Source of the DNA: Bacteroidota bacterium | GTDB taxonomy: Bacteria > Bacteroidota > Bacteroidia > NS11-12g > UBA9320 | Length of the DNA: 64,000 bases | NCBI GenBank assembly: GCA_002746305.1 | Contig: NVWV01000005.1 | Span: forward strand, 1-64,000 | Reading direction: 5' to 3' | Shown: positions 1 to 9,042 of the stretch, piece by piece | Position numbering within the stretch: the first letter of the stretch is position 1 | How the letters are laid out: every line of letters starts with the position of its first letter | The notes under the pieces: model-generated | Told to the model about the DNA's origin: nothing | The model's input: only the letters and a program-made list of their open reading frames with translations | The model's database searches: none | Translations under genes and position numbers: made by a program

Positions 1-1
1 A

Positions 2-193
2 AAAGCAATGGAATTAGTCATCTTCAATAGATGGGGTGAAATCATGTTTAAGTCTACTGACAAATACGAAGAATGGAACGGTATGTACAAAGGTGTTCCA
101 GCTCAACAAGATGTATATGCTTATGCTCTCAAAGTAATTGCTCTCAACGATGAAGAGTATAACTACACCGGTACTATTACACTTATTAGATAG
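2..193 (+). CDS. T9SS type B sorting domain (CHU_C-like), C-terminal fragment of a secreted protein
   Basis: Only the last ~63 codons are in the window; the reading frame is open to the left edge, so the gene begins outside and the ATG at position 8 is internal. The residues LVIFNRWGEIMF, a following W-x-G (EWNGMYKG), the D-V-Y-A-Y strand and the final YTGTITLIR are the hallmark of the gliding-motility-associated C-terminal domain, the type B sorting signal that targets large Bacteroidota proteins to the type IX secretion system. The rest of the protein, and therefore its function, cannot be seen. It converges on the M23 peptidase gene, with 17 nt between the stop codons. Confidence 0.85.
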   Translation, partial: KAMELVIFNRWGEIMFKSTDKYEEWNGMYKGVPAQQDVYAYALKVIALNDEEYNYTGTITLIR

Positions 194-210
194 AATAAAA
201 TAGTTCTCAG

Positions 211-819
211 CTATACAGCCCTATATCTTCTACCCGGTCGAATATACCTCGGACCTTTTCTGGTCTGAAACCTAATAGGTATAGTCCTTCTCCGTTCTTT
301 ATCATATTTGAAAACCATAAAATGAAGATGTGGAAATGCTGAATACCCGGTATGACCACTTAGTCCAATTTTTTGACCTTGGGTAATAGTATCTCCAATA
401 CTAACAAAAACACCAGAGTAATTCAAATGCCAGTAACCAGCAAAGGTAGAATCACAATGCATAATCACTATGTTGTTCCCTTCTGAAAGATACTCCTCTT
501 TAAGTCCCGCCTTTTTTCCATCTGATTTCACTTGAGTCACTATACCATCTCTGGCTGCATAAATGGGTGTGTTCACTTTCATCTTAAAATCTTGAGCCAA
601 CTCTCCACGATGAGATAAATTGCTCTGCCAACCCTGCACCAACAACACTTTCATACCTACCTTCCACGGTAGCCTATAAATAGGTGTAGTATCGTTCTCT
701 ACTCGACCTCCCTTTAAGTCCTTGACTGTTTTATTGGGGACCTGAGCAAAACTGATTGTAGCAATAAACAATGATATAATTAATACTAGAGTTTTGATAA
801 AGTAAGAACGGTTGTACAT
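211..819 (-). CDS. M23 family metallopeptidase (LytM-like murein hydrolase), exported
   Basis: A 202-residue protein with an N-terminal signal peptide (hydrophobic LVLIISLFIATISFA, cleavage likely near residue 26). The zinc-peptidase core is intact: H70 and D77 in SHRGELAQDF, H131 in YWHL, and the H164-x-H166 pair in FPHLHF, matching the LytM/M23 ligand and catalytic set. Family members cleave peptide cross-links in peptidoglycan or act as activators of amidases. The protein is short, with no LysM or coiled-coil region, so it is a stand-alone catalytic domain in the periplasm. It lies downstream of rho on the same strand but behind a strong hairpin, so it is probably transcribed separately. 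Function beyond murein hydrolysis is not determined. Confidence 0.88.
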   Translation of the reverse strand: MYNRSYFIKTLVLIISLFIATISFAQVPNKTVKDLKGGRVENDTTPIYRLPWKVGMKVLLVQGWQSNLSHRGELAQDFKMKVNTPIYAARDGIVTQVKSDGKKAGLKEEYLSEGNNIVIMHCDSTFAGYWHLNYSGVFVSIGDTITQGQKIGLSGHTGYSAFPHLHFMVFKYDKERRRTIPIRFQTRKGPRYIRPGRRYRAV

Positions 820-902
820 TATAAATGTTGCGTCAATACACAGTACATCTACTTCATCTTAATATTGAGAACACAAAGTTCATACTAGACTAAGATTACA
901 AA

Positions 903-956
903 ATTGAAATAAATGAAAAAGGTCAACCCAATGGCCGACCTTTCATTTATTTCAAT
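903..956 (-). terminator. Long hairpin terminator after rho
   Basis: Two ~20-nt arms (903-924 and 937-956) are complementary except for two extra A residues in the left arm, with a 12-nt loop. The inner GGTC/GACC stem is followed on the minus strand by a T-rich run. It begins 15 nt past the rho stop codon and separates rho from the M23 gene, so it fits an intrinsic terminator for rho. Confidence 0.7.
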
Positions 957-971
957 CTATATGAATGTTAA

Positions 972-2729
972 TTATCCATTCATACTTACTAAGAACTCAT
1001 CGTTGTTCTTAGTACCTTTCATATAATTCAGCATAGTACTCATTGCTTCTTCTGGATTCATATCCGCTAAGTGATTACGCATCACCCACATTTTCTGAAG
1101 TACCATTTTATCCAACAATAAGTCTTCTCTACGTGTACTACTAGATACAATATCAATAGCTGGATAGATACGTTTATTAGATAGTTTTCTATCCAATTGA
1201 AGCTCCATATTACCTGTGCCTTTGAACTCTTCAAAGATTACCTCGTCCATCTTAGAACCTGTCTCGGTAAGAGCCGTTGCTATGATAGTCAAAGAACCTC
1301 CATTTTCTATATTACGGGCAGCACCAAAGAAACGTTTAGGTTTCTGTAATGCATTGGCATCTACACCACCTGAAAGAATCTTACCACTTGCAGGTTGTAC
1401 TGTATTATACGCTCTTGCAAGTCGTGTAATAGAGTCAAGAAGTATCACTACATCATGACCACATTCAGTAAGTCTCTTCGCTTTTTCCAATACGATATTA
1501 GCAAGCTTTACATGCTTATCTGCAGGCTCATCAAAAGTAGAAGCTACTACTTCAGCATTTACGCTACGTGCCATATCTGTAACCTCCTCAGGACGTTCGT
1601 CTATAAGCAAGATAATCATATACACCTCTGGATGATTGTGAGCAATAGCATTGGCCACATCCTTAAGTAAGTTAGTCTTACCCGTTTTAGGTTGAGCAAC
1701 TATAAGTCCACGTTGACCTTTACCAATTGGTGAGATAATATCCATAATACGAGTAGAATAATTATCTGACTTATACTCTAGGTTAAATTTCTCATCTGGG
1801 AAAAGTGGTGTAAGGTGATGGAATGCTACTCTATCTTTTACAAATTCAACCGTTCTTCCATTAATGCCCAAAATATTAATTAAAGCAAAGTACTTTTCAC
1901 CTTCTTTCGGTGGACGAATACTTCCTCTAACTACATCCCCTGTTTTTAGACCGTTTTGTCTAATTTGGTTTGGAGCCATGTACACATCATCAGGAGATGG
2001 TTGATAGTTATAATCAGACGATCTCAGAAATCCATATCCATCGGATATCACCTCTAATACTCCTTGTGTTGTTACAATTCCTTCTAACTCAAGATAATTA
2101 ATCAGTTTCTCTTCTGCTTCTCTCTTGGTTCGTTTTGCTTCTTCAGCCTTCTTGCGTTCCGCATCCCTTTCTGCACGTTCTTTGTCACGAGCTTCTTTCT
2201 CTTCAGGAGTTAACTGCTTCTGATTGGGATTATTATTGTTGGATTTATTCTGATTCGGGTTTGGTTTATTACCAGTAGCCATTCGATCTTCCCTGCTTAC
2301 ACGCTCACCTTTATGTAAAGGTTTGTCGTTGTTATTGGGTCTATCATTTCCCTCTTCTCGGTTTTCTTTACTCTCCTTTTTAGGAGCCTCTTTACGAGGC
2401 CGTTCTCTGTGGGGTTGTTCTCTTCGTTCACCCTCTTTATTGTCATTTACTTCACTTTTCGGAGTGTCTTGCTCCCCTTCAACTCTCACCTTTTTAACAG
2501 GTGCAGGTTTTTTAACTCTTACAGGTTTTTTATCCGTAGGAGCATCAGAAGGTTTTGCCTCATCTTTAGGTTTTGATCCTTTAAACTTCTCAGGATTTAC
2601 CGCCTGAAAGTCTAGTATTTTGTATATTAGGTCTTGCTTCTTTAATCCTTTATGAGGAACCTCATAAGTGTCAGCAATTTTGCGTAGTTCTGGGAGAACC
2701 ATCTCTCCTAATGAAAGAATATCGTACAT
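972..2729 (-). CDS. rho: Transcription termination factor Rho
   Basis: A 585-residue hexameric RNA-dependent ATPase that terminates transcription. The order is a Rho_N domain (about 1-45), a low-complexity region rich in K/E/R/N/P (about 50-210), an RNA-binding cold-shock-like domain (about 213-290, RNP-like GYGFLR) and the RecA-like motor. Walker A is AQPKTGKT (345-352) where most Rho proteins have APPKAGKT. The catalytic-Glu segment [11 protein letters not shown] and Walker [17 protein letters not shown] are intact. The charged insertion makes it much longer than the 419-residue E. coli protein, as is common in Bacteroidota. Hairpins lie upstream (2837-2858) and downstream (903-956). Confidence 0.97.
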   Translation of the reverse strand: MYDILSLGEMVLPELRKIADTYEVPHKGLKKQDLIYKILDFQAVNPEKFKGSKPKDEAKPSDAPTDKKPVRVKKPAPVKKVRVEGEQDTPKSEVNDNKEGERREQPHRERPRKEAPKKESKENREEGNDRPNNNDKPLHKGERVSREDRMATGNKPNPNQNKSNNNNPNQKQLTPEEKEARDKERAERDAERKKAEEAKRTKREAEEKLINYLELEGIVTTQGVLEVISDGYGFLRSSDYNYQPSPDDVYMAPNQIRQNGLKTGDVVRGSIRPPKEGEKYFALINILGINGRTVEFVKDRVAFHHLTPLFPDEKFNLEYKSDNYSTRIMDIISPIGKGQRGLIVAQPKTGKTNLLKDVANAIAHNHPEVYMIILLIDERPEEVTDMARSVNAEVVASTFDEPADKHVKLANIVLEKAKRLTECGHDVVILLDSITRLARAYNTVQPASGKILSGGVDANALQKPKRFFGAARNIENGGSLTIIATALTETGSKMDEVIFEEFKGTGNMELQLDRKLSNKRIYPAIDIVSSSTRREDLLLDKMVLQKMWVMRNHLADMNPEEAMSTMLNYMKGTKNNDEFLVSMNG

Positions 2730-2836
2730 GTATTATTAAGAATATTTGTTTAACTGTTTCTAGAAAATTTTTGGAAATTTCTTGAGAATTGCCTGAAAGG
2801 CTTTGCAAGTGTAAAACAAAGTTTGGAAAAATGCAA

Positions 2837-2858
2837 GTACTTGTATTTACACAAGTAC
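2837..2858 (-). terminator. Hairpin between E2 gene and rho
   Basis: A perfect 8-bp inverted repeat (GTACTTGT / ACAAGTAC) with a 6-nt loop lies 27 nt past the E2 stop codon. On the minus strand it is followed by TTGCATTTTT. It is probably an intrinsic terminator for the E2 gene. Because it also lies ~110 nt upstream of rho, a role in the rho leader is an alternative. Confidence 0.5.
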
Positions 2859-2884
2859 AATAGTGAGGGAAGGTGTATATTTAG

Positions 2885-4108
2885 TTAGACTAAAAGTCTC
2901 ACAGGCTCTTCCAGTAACTCTTGAAAGGTTTGTAGAAATTTAGCCCCAGTTACTCCATCTACCACTCTATGATCACAGCTCAAAGTAACTTTCATTACGT
3001 GCCCTGCTCTCATTTCTCCGTTTTCTACGATAACCGTTTCTTTTGAACTACCTACAGCTAAAATGCACGCATCTGGTGGGTTTACGATTGCTGTAAACTC
3101 ATCAATTCCGAACATACCCAAGTTAGAGATTGTGAATGTATTTCCTTCCCAATCCTTTGGTTGTAATTCTTTGTTCTTTGCTTTACCTGCAAGATCTCTT
3201 ACTTCTGTACCAATTTGAGATAGTGATTTGCTATCTGCAAATCGCACAACAGGAACAAGCAGACCATCTTCTACTGCTACTGCCACACCCACATGAACAT
3301 GATGATTTCTTCTAATCTTATCCCCTAACCAAGCAGAGTTCACATTGGGATGCTTCTTAAGAGCAACCGCTACAGCTTTCACTACCAGATCATTCACAGA
3401 TATTTTGGTCTCGCTGTATTCATTCATACGCTTACGAGCTGCCATCACAGCATCCATTTTAATCTCTTTCGTAAGATAGAAGTGTGGAGCGGTAAACTTA
3501 CTCTCTGCCAGCCTTTTTGCTATGGTCTTACGCATTTGAGTAATAGGTACTTCATCATAGCTTTCAACCCCTACAGGAGCACTACTTATGGCTGGAGAAG
3601 CTTTATAATTTTCTATATCTTTCTTTATAATTCGGCCGTTGTCACCAGAACCTGTTACTGTATCCAAGTTAATACCCTTTTCTTCGGCCATTTTTTTAGC
3701 CAATGGAGATGCGAATACTCGCCCGTTTGAAGAAGCACTAACCACAGGGACAGGTGTACTTGATACAGAAGTGCTAGAAGTCTCTACTTCAGGAGTAACA
3801 GGTATTTCTATCTTTTCTTCCTCAGTAGAAGCCAATGGGGCTGCTACAAGTAAATCTTGAAAATCTTCACCTTTCTTACCAATAATGGCAATTACAGTTT
3901 CTACAGGAACAGTTTCTCCTTCTTGTACGTTAAGATGAAGAACTTCACCCTTCTCAAAGTTTTCCAATTCCATGGTAGCCTTGTCTGTTTCTACATCAGC
4001 TATCATCTCACTAGACTTAACGGTATCACCTACTTTCACAAACCATGTTACGATAGTACCTTCCTCCATCGTATCACTCATTCTAGGTAATTTTATTGCT
4101 ACTGCCAT
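2885..4108 (-). CDS. Pyruvate/2-oxoacid dehydrogenase E2 (dihydrolipoyl acetyltransferase)
   Basis: A 407-residue acyltransferase of a 2-oxoacid dehydrogenase complex. The N-terminal lipoyl domain (about 1-77) carries the lipoylation site ETDKATME (K43). A Thr/Ser/Pro-rich linker follows, then an E3/E1 binding domain (about 129-166: FASPLAKKMAEEKGI and GSGDNGRIIKKDIENY) and the catalytic domain with the active-site CDHRVVDG motif (H380, D384). A single lipoyl domain and the KLPRMSDTMEEGT start best match the pyruvate dehydrogenase E2 of Bacteroidota. E1 and E3 genes are not in the window, so the substrate is inferred. It is divergent from thyA, and a TAGCTTTG -7 box lies 23 nt upstream of the ATG. 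Confidence 0.92.
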   Translation of the reverse strand: MAVAIKLPRMSDTMEEGTIVTWFVKVGDTVKSSEMIADVETDKATMELENFEKGEVLHLNVQEGETVPVETVIAIIGKKGEDFQDLLVAAPLASTEEEKIEIPVTPEVETSSTSVSSTPVPVVSASSNGRVFASPLAKKMAEEKGINLDTVTGSGDNGRIIKKDIENYKASPAISSAPVGVESYDEVPITQMRKTIAKRLAESKFTAPHFYLTKEIKMDAVMAARKRMNEYSETKISVNDLVVKAVAVALKKHPNVNSAWLGDKIRRNHHVHVGVAVAVEDGLLVPVVRFADSKSLSQIGTEVRDLAGKAKNKELQPKDWEGNTFTISNLGMFGIDEFTAIVNPPDACILAVGSSKETVIVENGEMRAGHVMKVTLSCDHRVVDGVTGAKFLQTFQELLEEPVRLLV

Positions 4109-4131
4109 TTGTTAATCTCTATAAAGCTTCG

Positions 4132-4139
4132 CAAAGCTA
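4132..4139 (-). promoter_or_regulatory. -7 box of the E2 promoter
   Basis: On the minus strand this reads TAGCTTTG, a perfect match to the Bacteroidota -7 consensus TAnnTTTG, 23 nt before the E2 start. No convincing -33 TTG was seen at the expected spacing. Confidence 0.45.
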
Positions 4140-4160
4140 AACATACAAGTTCAAATATTG

Positions 4161-4190
4161 TTGAGAACGGTGAATAATAGAGTAATTTAT
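4161..4190 (+). promoter_or_regulatory. thyA promoter (-33 / -7)
   Basis: TTG (4161-4163), 19 nt spacer, then TAATTTAT (4183-4190), two mismatches from TAnnTTTG. The spacing equals the Bacteroidota primary-sigma consensus, and the element ends 31 nt before the thyA ATG. Confidence 0.45.
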
Positions 4191-4221
4191 TTCTAGTAAA
4201 TAGGACGTGCTTTGTACTAAT

Positions 4222-5016
4222 ATGAGTCAATACGAAGATTTTTTGAAATATGTATCTGAGAATGGTGCAGTAAAAACAGATAGAACAGGCACTGGGACTA
4301 AGAGTGTTCTAGGAGGACAACTTCGTTTTGACTTGTCCAAGTCATTCCCACTAATTACTACCAAAAAAGTACACTGGAAGTCAGTCGTGTATGAGCTTCT
4401 ATGGTTTTTAAAAGGGGATACCAATGTCAAATATCTCAACGACAATGGAGTCAAAATATGGAATGAATGGGCTGATGAAAATGGTGATCTTGGTCCTGTT
4501 TATGGAAAGCAGTGGAGAAGTTGGGAAGCCCCAAATGGAGAAACTATTGACCAAATACAAAATGTATTGGATACCTTAAAAAGCAACCCAGATAGCCGAA
4601 GAATTATAGTCAATGCCTGGAATGTTGGCGAGTTGAAGGATATGGCCTTAACTCCTTGTCATTGTATGTTTCAATTCTATGTAGCAGATGGCAAACTTAG
4701 TTGTCAATTGTATCAGAGAAGTGCTGACTTATTTTTGGGTGTTCCTTTTAATATTCCAAGTTACGCATTACTAACCTTAATGATAGCTCAAGAAGTAGGT
4801 TTAGAGCCTGGTGAGTTTGTACATACCTTTGGTGACGCTCACATCTATAGCAACCATACAAAACAAGTAGCGGAACAATTGAGCAGAACAGAAAGACCAT
4901 TTCCTACCCTTAAACTAAACCCAGATAAGAAATCGATTTTTGATTTTGAATTCGAAGATTTTGAATTAATGGGATACGACCCACACCCAAGAATAAGTGC
5001 TCCCGTAGCGGTTTAA
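4222..5016 (+). CDS. thyA: Thymidylate synthase
   Basis: Converts dUMP to dTMP using methylene-tetrahydrofolate. The ATG at 4222 is chosen over an upstream in-frame GTG at 4207 because it gives 264 residues, the length of E. coli ThyA, and puts the nucleophile of the [12 protein letters not shown] motif at C146, as in E. coli. The N-terminal DRTGTGT loop, the RRIIVNAWN phosphate-binding segment, [20 protein letters not shown] and the DAHIYSNH nucleotide-recognition motif are all present, so the enzyme looks fully functional. The gene converges on the GH25 gene with only 6 nt between stop codons, and no good terminator is visible. Confidence 0.97.
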   Translation: MSQYEDFLKYVSENGAVKTDRTGTGTKSVLGGQLRFDLSKSFPLITTKKVHWKSVVYELLWFLKGDTNVKYLNDNGVKIWNEWADENGDLGPVYGKQWRSWEAPNGETIDQIQNVLDTLKSNPDSRRIIVNAWNVGELKDMALTPCHCMFQFYVADGKLSCQLYQRSADLFLGVPFNIPSYALLTLMIAQEVGLEPGEFVHTFGDAHIYSNHTKQVAEQLSRTERPFPTLKLNPDKKSIFDFEFEDFELMGYDPHPRISAPVAV

Positions 5017-5022
5017 TTGAGA

Positions 5023-5868
5023 TTAGAGCATTAATAAAGTGCTCAATGTTTTCTTGTCAGACTTCATTACATTTTTGTCTAATCTTCCATTGTAACCATA
5101 TAATCTTGCTTTGGAAGTATGTTGCCAAATGGACCAATTGTGACGCGGATTATTTCTATAATCACAAATCCAAAGTGGGTAATCTTTAAAGTTCCCTTTC
5201 AGGTATTTGGAGTACAAATGTGGATGCGTGTATATAATGGGTTTTACACCATAATGCCTTTCTATTTCTTGACAAAAACTCCTGATTTCGCGTAGGACCT
5301 TTCTTCGACTTGGCATTCTTCTACGGGTATATTCTACATCTAAAACAGGAACCATATTCCCCTTTTTAAGACCTGCGTGTTTAATGAATTTTCGTGCTTG
5401 TCGTTTACCACTACTGCTAAAACTCATAAAATGGTAGGCACCATGAAGAATATTATGCTTTTCAAGGTTCCTTTTATGCGAACGGTACAATGGATCTACA
5501 ATAGTTGTTCCTTCGGTCACTTTTACAAATACGAAATCTGGTTTGTTTCTTTTGACCATCAAGTTCCAATTGATGTTCTTTTGGTATTTTGATATATCTA
5601 TTCCCCAAAGCCTTCTTCCAGCTAGAGAGGATAAATATTCATCTTTAATGTCAACTTGGATTTTATCCAAAGCAATCTTCATAATTGCCGCTGTGTCTAC
5701 CACAGGCATCTTTACTCCACTTTCTTCTAAAGTTGCCGTGAACCTACATTCCAGCTGTGGAAATTCACATACAGTATGCTCATCTGGCACTATTTTCATG
5801 GTTTGAAAAAAGAAAATAATGGCTGCAACTGCCAAGAAAGAAATAAAAATGTTTCTGATTAATTTCAC
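5023..5868 (-). CDS. Membrane-anchored GH25 muramidase (lysozyme-like)
   Basis: A glycoside hydrolase family 25 protein that should cleave the MurNAc-GlcNAc bond of peptidoglycan. A GTG at 5868 gives the natural N-terminus (MKLIRNIFISF plus a hydrophobic stretch to residue ~21, an uncleaved anchor or signal peptide); an in-frame TTG at 5895 would add nine residues and is less likely. The catalytic domain spans about 87-281: GIDIS with D91, VFVKVTEG, HGAYHF, and the DVEY pair D177/E179 that supplies the catalytic acid. The loop after DVEY is very basic (RRRMPSRRK). No cell-wall binding repeats are present. A role in cell-wall turnover or predation is possible but not shown. Confidence 0.87.
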   Translation of the reverse strand: MKLIRNIFISFLAVAAIIFFFQTMKIVPDEHTVCEFPQLECRFTATLEESGVKMPVVDTAAIMKIALDKIQVDIKDEYLSSLAGRRLWGIDISKYQKNINWNLMVKRNKPDFVFVKVTEGTTIVDPLYRSHKRNLEKHNILHGAYHFMSFSSSGKRQARKFIKHAGLKKGNMVPVLDVEYTRRRMPSRRKVLREIRSFCQEIERHYGVKPIIYTHPHLYSKYLKGNFKDYPLWICDYRNNPRHNWSIWQHTSKARLYGYNGRLDKNVMKSDKKTLSTLLML

Positions 5869-6127
5869 GTTGATATGTTGCCTCAATATTACCAATAGAT
5901 TGTGTTGCTTTAATTAACAACACACAAAGAGCTTGTGAAATTGTACAGGAAGGTGGAATTACTAAAGTTTCATGACCTCTACTGTTTTATTCTTTTGTTT
6001 AAAAATATGCGAAATCGTTCTCCTCAGGTTGACTAATTCAAATTACGTCTGGATGTTCAACTAAACTCTAATAACAGACGTAGCCTTTAAATGACTATTT
6101 GTAGAGGAATGATCTAAGTGCTAAATC
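5869..6127. other. Intergenic region with two inverted repeats
   Basis: No gene is seen here. There are two perfect inverted repeats: TGTGTTG/CAACACA (5901-5924, 10-nt loop) just upstream of the GH25 start, and TACGTCTG/CAGACGTA (6044-6051 and 6075-6082, 23-nt spacer) downstream of the Pmp3-type gene. Neither is followed by a clear T-tract, so protein-binding sites or an RNA structure are as likely as terminators. Confidence 0.4.
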
Positions 6128-6283
6128 CTATTTATCCTTGTTCAAAATTATAAGAGCCCCAATCACTCCAGGTATCCAACCTAAAATTGTTAGTATTAAG
6201 ATAATTAATATAGAACCGCAGCCCCTGTCATAAACGGCTAACGGAGGAAAAATGACAGACAATATTACTCTCCAAATGCTCAT
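6128..6283 (-). CDS. Pmp3/YqaE-family small membrane protein (51 aa)
   Basis: A 51-residue ORF. Its translation begins [19 protein letters not shown], then RGCGS, then two hydrophobic helices with the signature [14 protein letters not shown] and a basic end (NKDK). This matches the Pmp3/YqaE/UPF0057 family, two-helix membrane proteins linked in other organisms to ion homeostasis and stress. Its ATG overlaps the stop of the methylmalonyl-CoA mutase gene in an ATGA tetranucleotide, so translation is probably coupled to that gene. The conserved PP, RGCG and GWIPG motifs make the call firm despite the small size. The functional link with the mutase is unknown. Confidence 0.87.
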   Translation of the reverse strand: MSIWRVILSVIFPPLAVYDRGCGSILIILILTILGWIPGVIGALIILNKDK

Positions 6284-8973
6284 AGTTTCAAAGTTAGTTC
6301 ATTTAGTATATCAATTGCGGCCTCTGCAATCACAGTACCCGGTCCAAATATAAAATTAACTCCATTGCTGGATAAAAAATCATAATCCTGTTCTGGAATC
6401 ACTCCTCCTGCCACAACTAGAACGTTGTCCATTCCTTGCTTTTTTAATTCTTGAACAACCTCAGGCATAAGGGTTTTGTGACCTGCTGCAAGTGAAGATA
6501 CCCCGAGCACATGTACATCATTTTCCATGGCCTGCTTTGCCACTTCTGCAGGCGTTTGGAACAATGGACCTATATCCACATCAAAGCCCAAATCGGCAAA
6601 AGCAGTAGCAATTATTTTAGCTCCTCTATCATGACCATCTTGGCCCATTTTAGCAACCAATATCCTTGGTCTTCTGCCATCTCTGACCGCAAACTCGTCG
6701 GCCTTTTTACGGGCTTCAATTACCTTGTCATTGTTTTGCACTTCTTTCAAATATACACCACTTATGGTTGCATTATTGGCCTGAAAACGTCCAAAAACTT
6801 TCTCTAAGGCATAGGACATCTCTCCTAATGTAACACGAGCTTCTGCCGCTTCGATACAAATATCGAGTAGATTTTGATCTCCTCTAGCAGCCATTTCAAG
6901 CCGTGCAATTATCTCTTCTGCTTTTTTGTTATCTCGTTTATCCTTTACTTTATTTATTCGATCTATCTGAGATTTGCGTACTGCGTCATTATCAACCTCC
7001 AGTATATCAAAGTTTGCTTTTTCATCAGTCTTAAACTTATTTACACCTACAATGATGTCTTTACCTGCGTCTATATTGGCCTGTTTTATGGCTGCACACT
7101 CCTCAATACGCATTTTAGGAATTCCACTTTCTATGGCTTTCGCCATTCCTCCCAGTTCTTCTATTTCCAGAATATACTCCCAAGCTTTTTCAGCAAGTTC
7201 TTGAGTATATTTTTCAATGATTTCACTCCCACCCCAAGGGTCTATTACCTTGGTAATATCCGTTTCTTCTTGGATAATTTTTTGTGTATTTCGGGCAATT
7301 TTAGCACTGAAATCTGTAGGTAATGCAATTGCTTCATCAAAACTATTGGTGTGTAAACTTTGAGTACCTCCAAATACCGCAGCAAGTGCTTCTATAGTGG
7401 TTCGAGCAACATTGTTGTATGGGTCTTGTTCTGTTAAACTCCATCCACTTGTTTGACAGTGTGTACGCAGTGCCATAGATTTAGGGTTCTGTGGGTCAAA
7501 TGTTTTAATCAGCTTAGCCCAGAGCAATCTACCTGCTCTTAGCTTTGCTATTTCCTTATAAAAATTCATCCCAATACCCCAGAAAAATGAAAGTCTTGGA
7601 GCGAAATCATCAATGGCTAACCCTGCACCTATTCCTGTTCGTATATAGTCCAATCCATCTGCAATAGTATATGCCAGCTCTAACTCAGAAGTAGCTCCCG
7701 CTTCCTGCATATGATACCCACTAATACTTATGCTGTTGAACTTGGGCATATTGGCTGACGTATACTTGAATATATCGGAAATGATTCGCATACTTGGAGT
7801 TGGTGGATAGATATAGGTGTTTCGCACCATAAACTCCTTTAGAATATCATTTTGAATAGTGCCTGCAAGTTTTGCCTGATCTACTCCTTGTTCTTTTGCC
7901 GCAGCTATATAAAATGCCAAAATAGGCAATACAGCTCCATTCATTGTCATACTTACAGAAATGTCACCAAGAGGAATTTCATCGAAAAGGATTTTCATAT
8001 CCTCAATACTATCAATAGCAACCCCTGCCATGCCTACATCTCCTGTTACACGTGGATGATCACTGTCATATCCTCTATGTGTAGCCAAATCGAAAGCTAC
8101 GGAAAGACCCTTCTGGCCTGCGGCTAAATTTCGTTTGTAAAAAGCATTGCTCTTTTCTGCTGTGCTGAAACCCGCATACTGACGAATGGTCCAAGGTCGA
8201 ATTGCATACATGGTACTATATGGACCACGCAAATAGGGAGCCTCTCCTGCTATAAATGAGGAAGGAGTAATCGTTTGAGTTGACAGTATATCTACCTTGA
8301 TTTTGTCCAAGTATTCGGCTGTCAATTTTTCCAAAAACCAACTACCACTAGCTGCATCTTGCAACTCTGACATATAGCTCTCGCTTTTTAGCAATACGAG
8401 AATATTCTTTGCTAAACGATTACTTTGTGTGGTACTTTTATGATTAAATGGTAAAACACAAATATGCTTTGCTCCACCAATAATAGTGGACGCAGCGGCA
8501 ATAGTTTGTCTAACCAAATTGTTATACTCAAACTCATCTTCAGAAGATGCAATAATTGCATTGATTTCTACTTCCGGATATGCTAAACTTAGAGCTCTAA
8601 GTTTAGCAATGTTTTCATAAAATTTGGTGCCAACTTCAAAGTAGATCGCTTTTGCATTTGCTGCTTTATTCAAATTGTCGAGACTTAAATCTCCACCATT
8701 CTCTCCCAGTTCACTTAAATCTGAAATGGTTCTATCTACTCCCTCTAATTTCTTTTCTGATAATAGTACAATCTGCCAGTTTGAATTATTGGTGTGTGTT
8801 GCTGAGGTGCTATTCTCATCACTATAATACGGCTCTAAACTAAGTCCATCAGATGTTATATATGTTAAATCCCCTAGATTTTTTCCTTTTAAATCTTTTG
8901 TTGCTTTGGCCTTCCAATCAGCCAAACTTGCTTTAGAAAACTCATCAAACGACAGTGTCTTATCCAATTGCAT
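6280..8973 (-). CDS. Methylmalonyl-CoA mutase, fused short MutA-like segment plus MutB
   Basis: An 897-residue B12 enzyme interconverting methylmalonyl-CoA and succinyl-CoA. Residues ~245-760 are a complete large-subunit barrel ([57 protein letters not shown]). Residues ~767-897 are the cobalamin domain, with D779-G-H781-x-x-G and downstream GGVIP. The first ~240 residues resemble a MutA small subunit from which the middle is missing: an N-terminal arm ([11 protein letters not shown]) is followed by a segment like the end of the MutA barrel ([32 protein letters not shown]). Single-chain mutases are typically ~715-750 residues. Its GTPase chaperone meaB lies at 14.8 kb. It is divergent from the crotonase gene. 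Confidence 0.93.
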   Translation of the reverse strand: MQLDKTLSFDEFSKASLADWKAKATKDLKGKNLGDLTYITSDGLSLEPYYSDENSTSATHTNNSNWQIVLLSEKKLEGVDRTISDLSELGENGGDLSLDNLNKAANAKAIYFEVGTKFYENIAKLRALSLAYPEVEINAIIASSEDEFEYNNLVRQTIAAASTIIGGAKHICVLPFNHKSTTQSNRLAKNILVLLKSESYMSELQDAASGSWFLEKLTAEYLDKIKVDILSTQTITPSSFIAGEAPYLRGPYSTMYAIRPWTIRQYAGFSTAEKSNAFYKRNLAAGQKGLSVAFDLATHRGYDSDHPRVTGDVGMAGVAIDSIEDMKILFDEIPLGDISVSMTMNGAVLPILAFYIAAAKEQGVDQAKLAGTIQNDILKEFMVRNTYIYPPTPSMRIISDIFKYTSANMPKFNSISISGYHMQEAGATSELELAYTIADGLDYIRTGIGAGLAIDDFAPRLSFFWGIGMNFYKEIAKLRAGRLLWAKLIKTFDPQNPKSMALRTHCQTSGWSLTEQDPYNNVARTTIEALAAVFGGTQSLHTNSFDEAIALPTDFSAKIARNTQKIIQEETDITKVIDPWGGSEIIEKYTQELAEKAWEYILEIEELGGMAKAIESGIPKMRIEECAAIKQANIDAGKDIIVGVNKFKTDEKANFDILEVDNDAVRKSQIDRINKVKDKRDNKKAEEIIARLEMAARGDQNLLDICIEAAEARVTLGEMSYALEKVFGRFQANNATISGVYLKEVQNNDKVIEARKKADEFAVRDGRRPRILVAKMGQDGHDRGAKIIATAFADLGFDVDIGPLFQTPAEVAKQAMENDVHVLGVSSLAAGHKTLMPEVVQELKKQGMDNVLVVAGGVIPEQDYDFLSSNGVNFIFGPGTVIAEAAIDILNELTLKL

Positions 8974-8978
8974 TGGGG

Positions 8979-8986
8979 CAAATTTA
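8979..8986 (-). promoter_or_regulatory. -7 box of the mutase promoter
   Basis: TAAATTTG on the minus strand, a perfect TAnnTTTG, ending only 5 nt before the mutase ATG. This implies a leaderless or nearly leaderless mRNA. The same octamer is used by the divergent crotonase gene. Confidence 0.6.
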
Positions 8987-9027
8987 AACTTTCCGTCGTG
9001 GCAGATAAATTTAGGCTTAGACTTATA

Positions 9028-9035
9028 TAAATTTG
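9028..9035 (+). promoter_or_regulatory. -7 box of the crotonase promoter
   Basis: TAAATTTG, a perfect -7 consensus, ends 7 nt before the ATG at 9043. It mirrors the mutase promoter across a 69-nt divergent spacer. Confidence 0.6.
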
Positions 9036-9042
9036 CCGTCTA

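Noticed and set aside
2323..2607. Plus-strand ORF opposite the Rho insertion
   Set aside because: It is the antisense of the low-complexity K/E-rich Rho segment, giving an artificial S/F/L-rich translation.
5026..5044. GAGCA/TGCTC hairpin after thyA as a terminator
   Set aside because: The stem is only 5 bp, lies inside the GH25 coding end, and has no good T-tract.
6874..7323. Plus-strand ORF of 149 codons inside the mutase gene
   Set aside because: It lies opposite a highly conserved catalytic region; composition is that of an antisense shadow.
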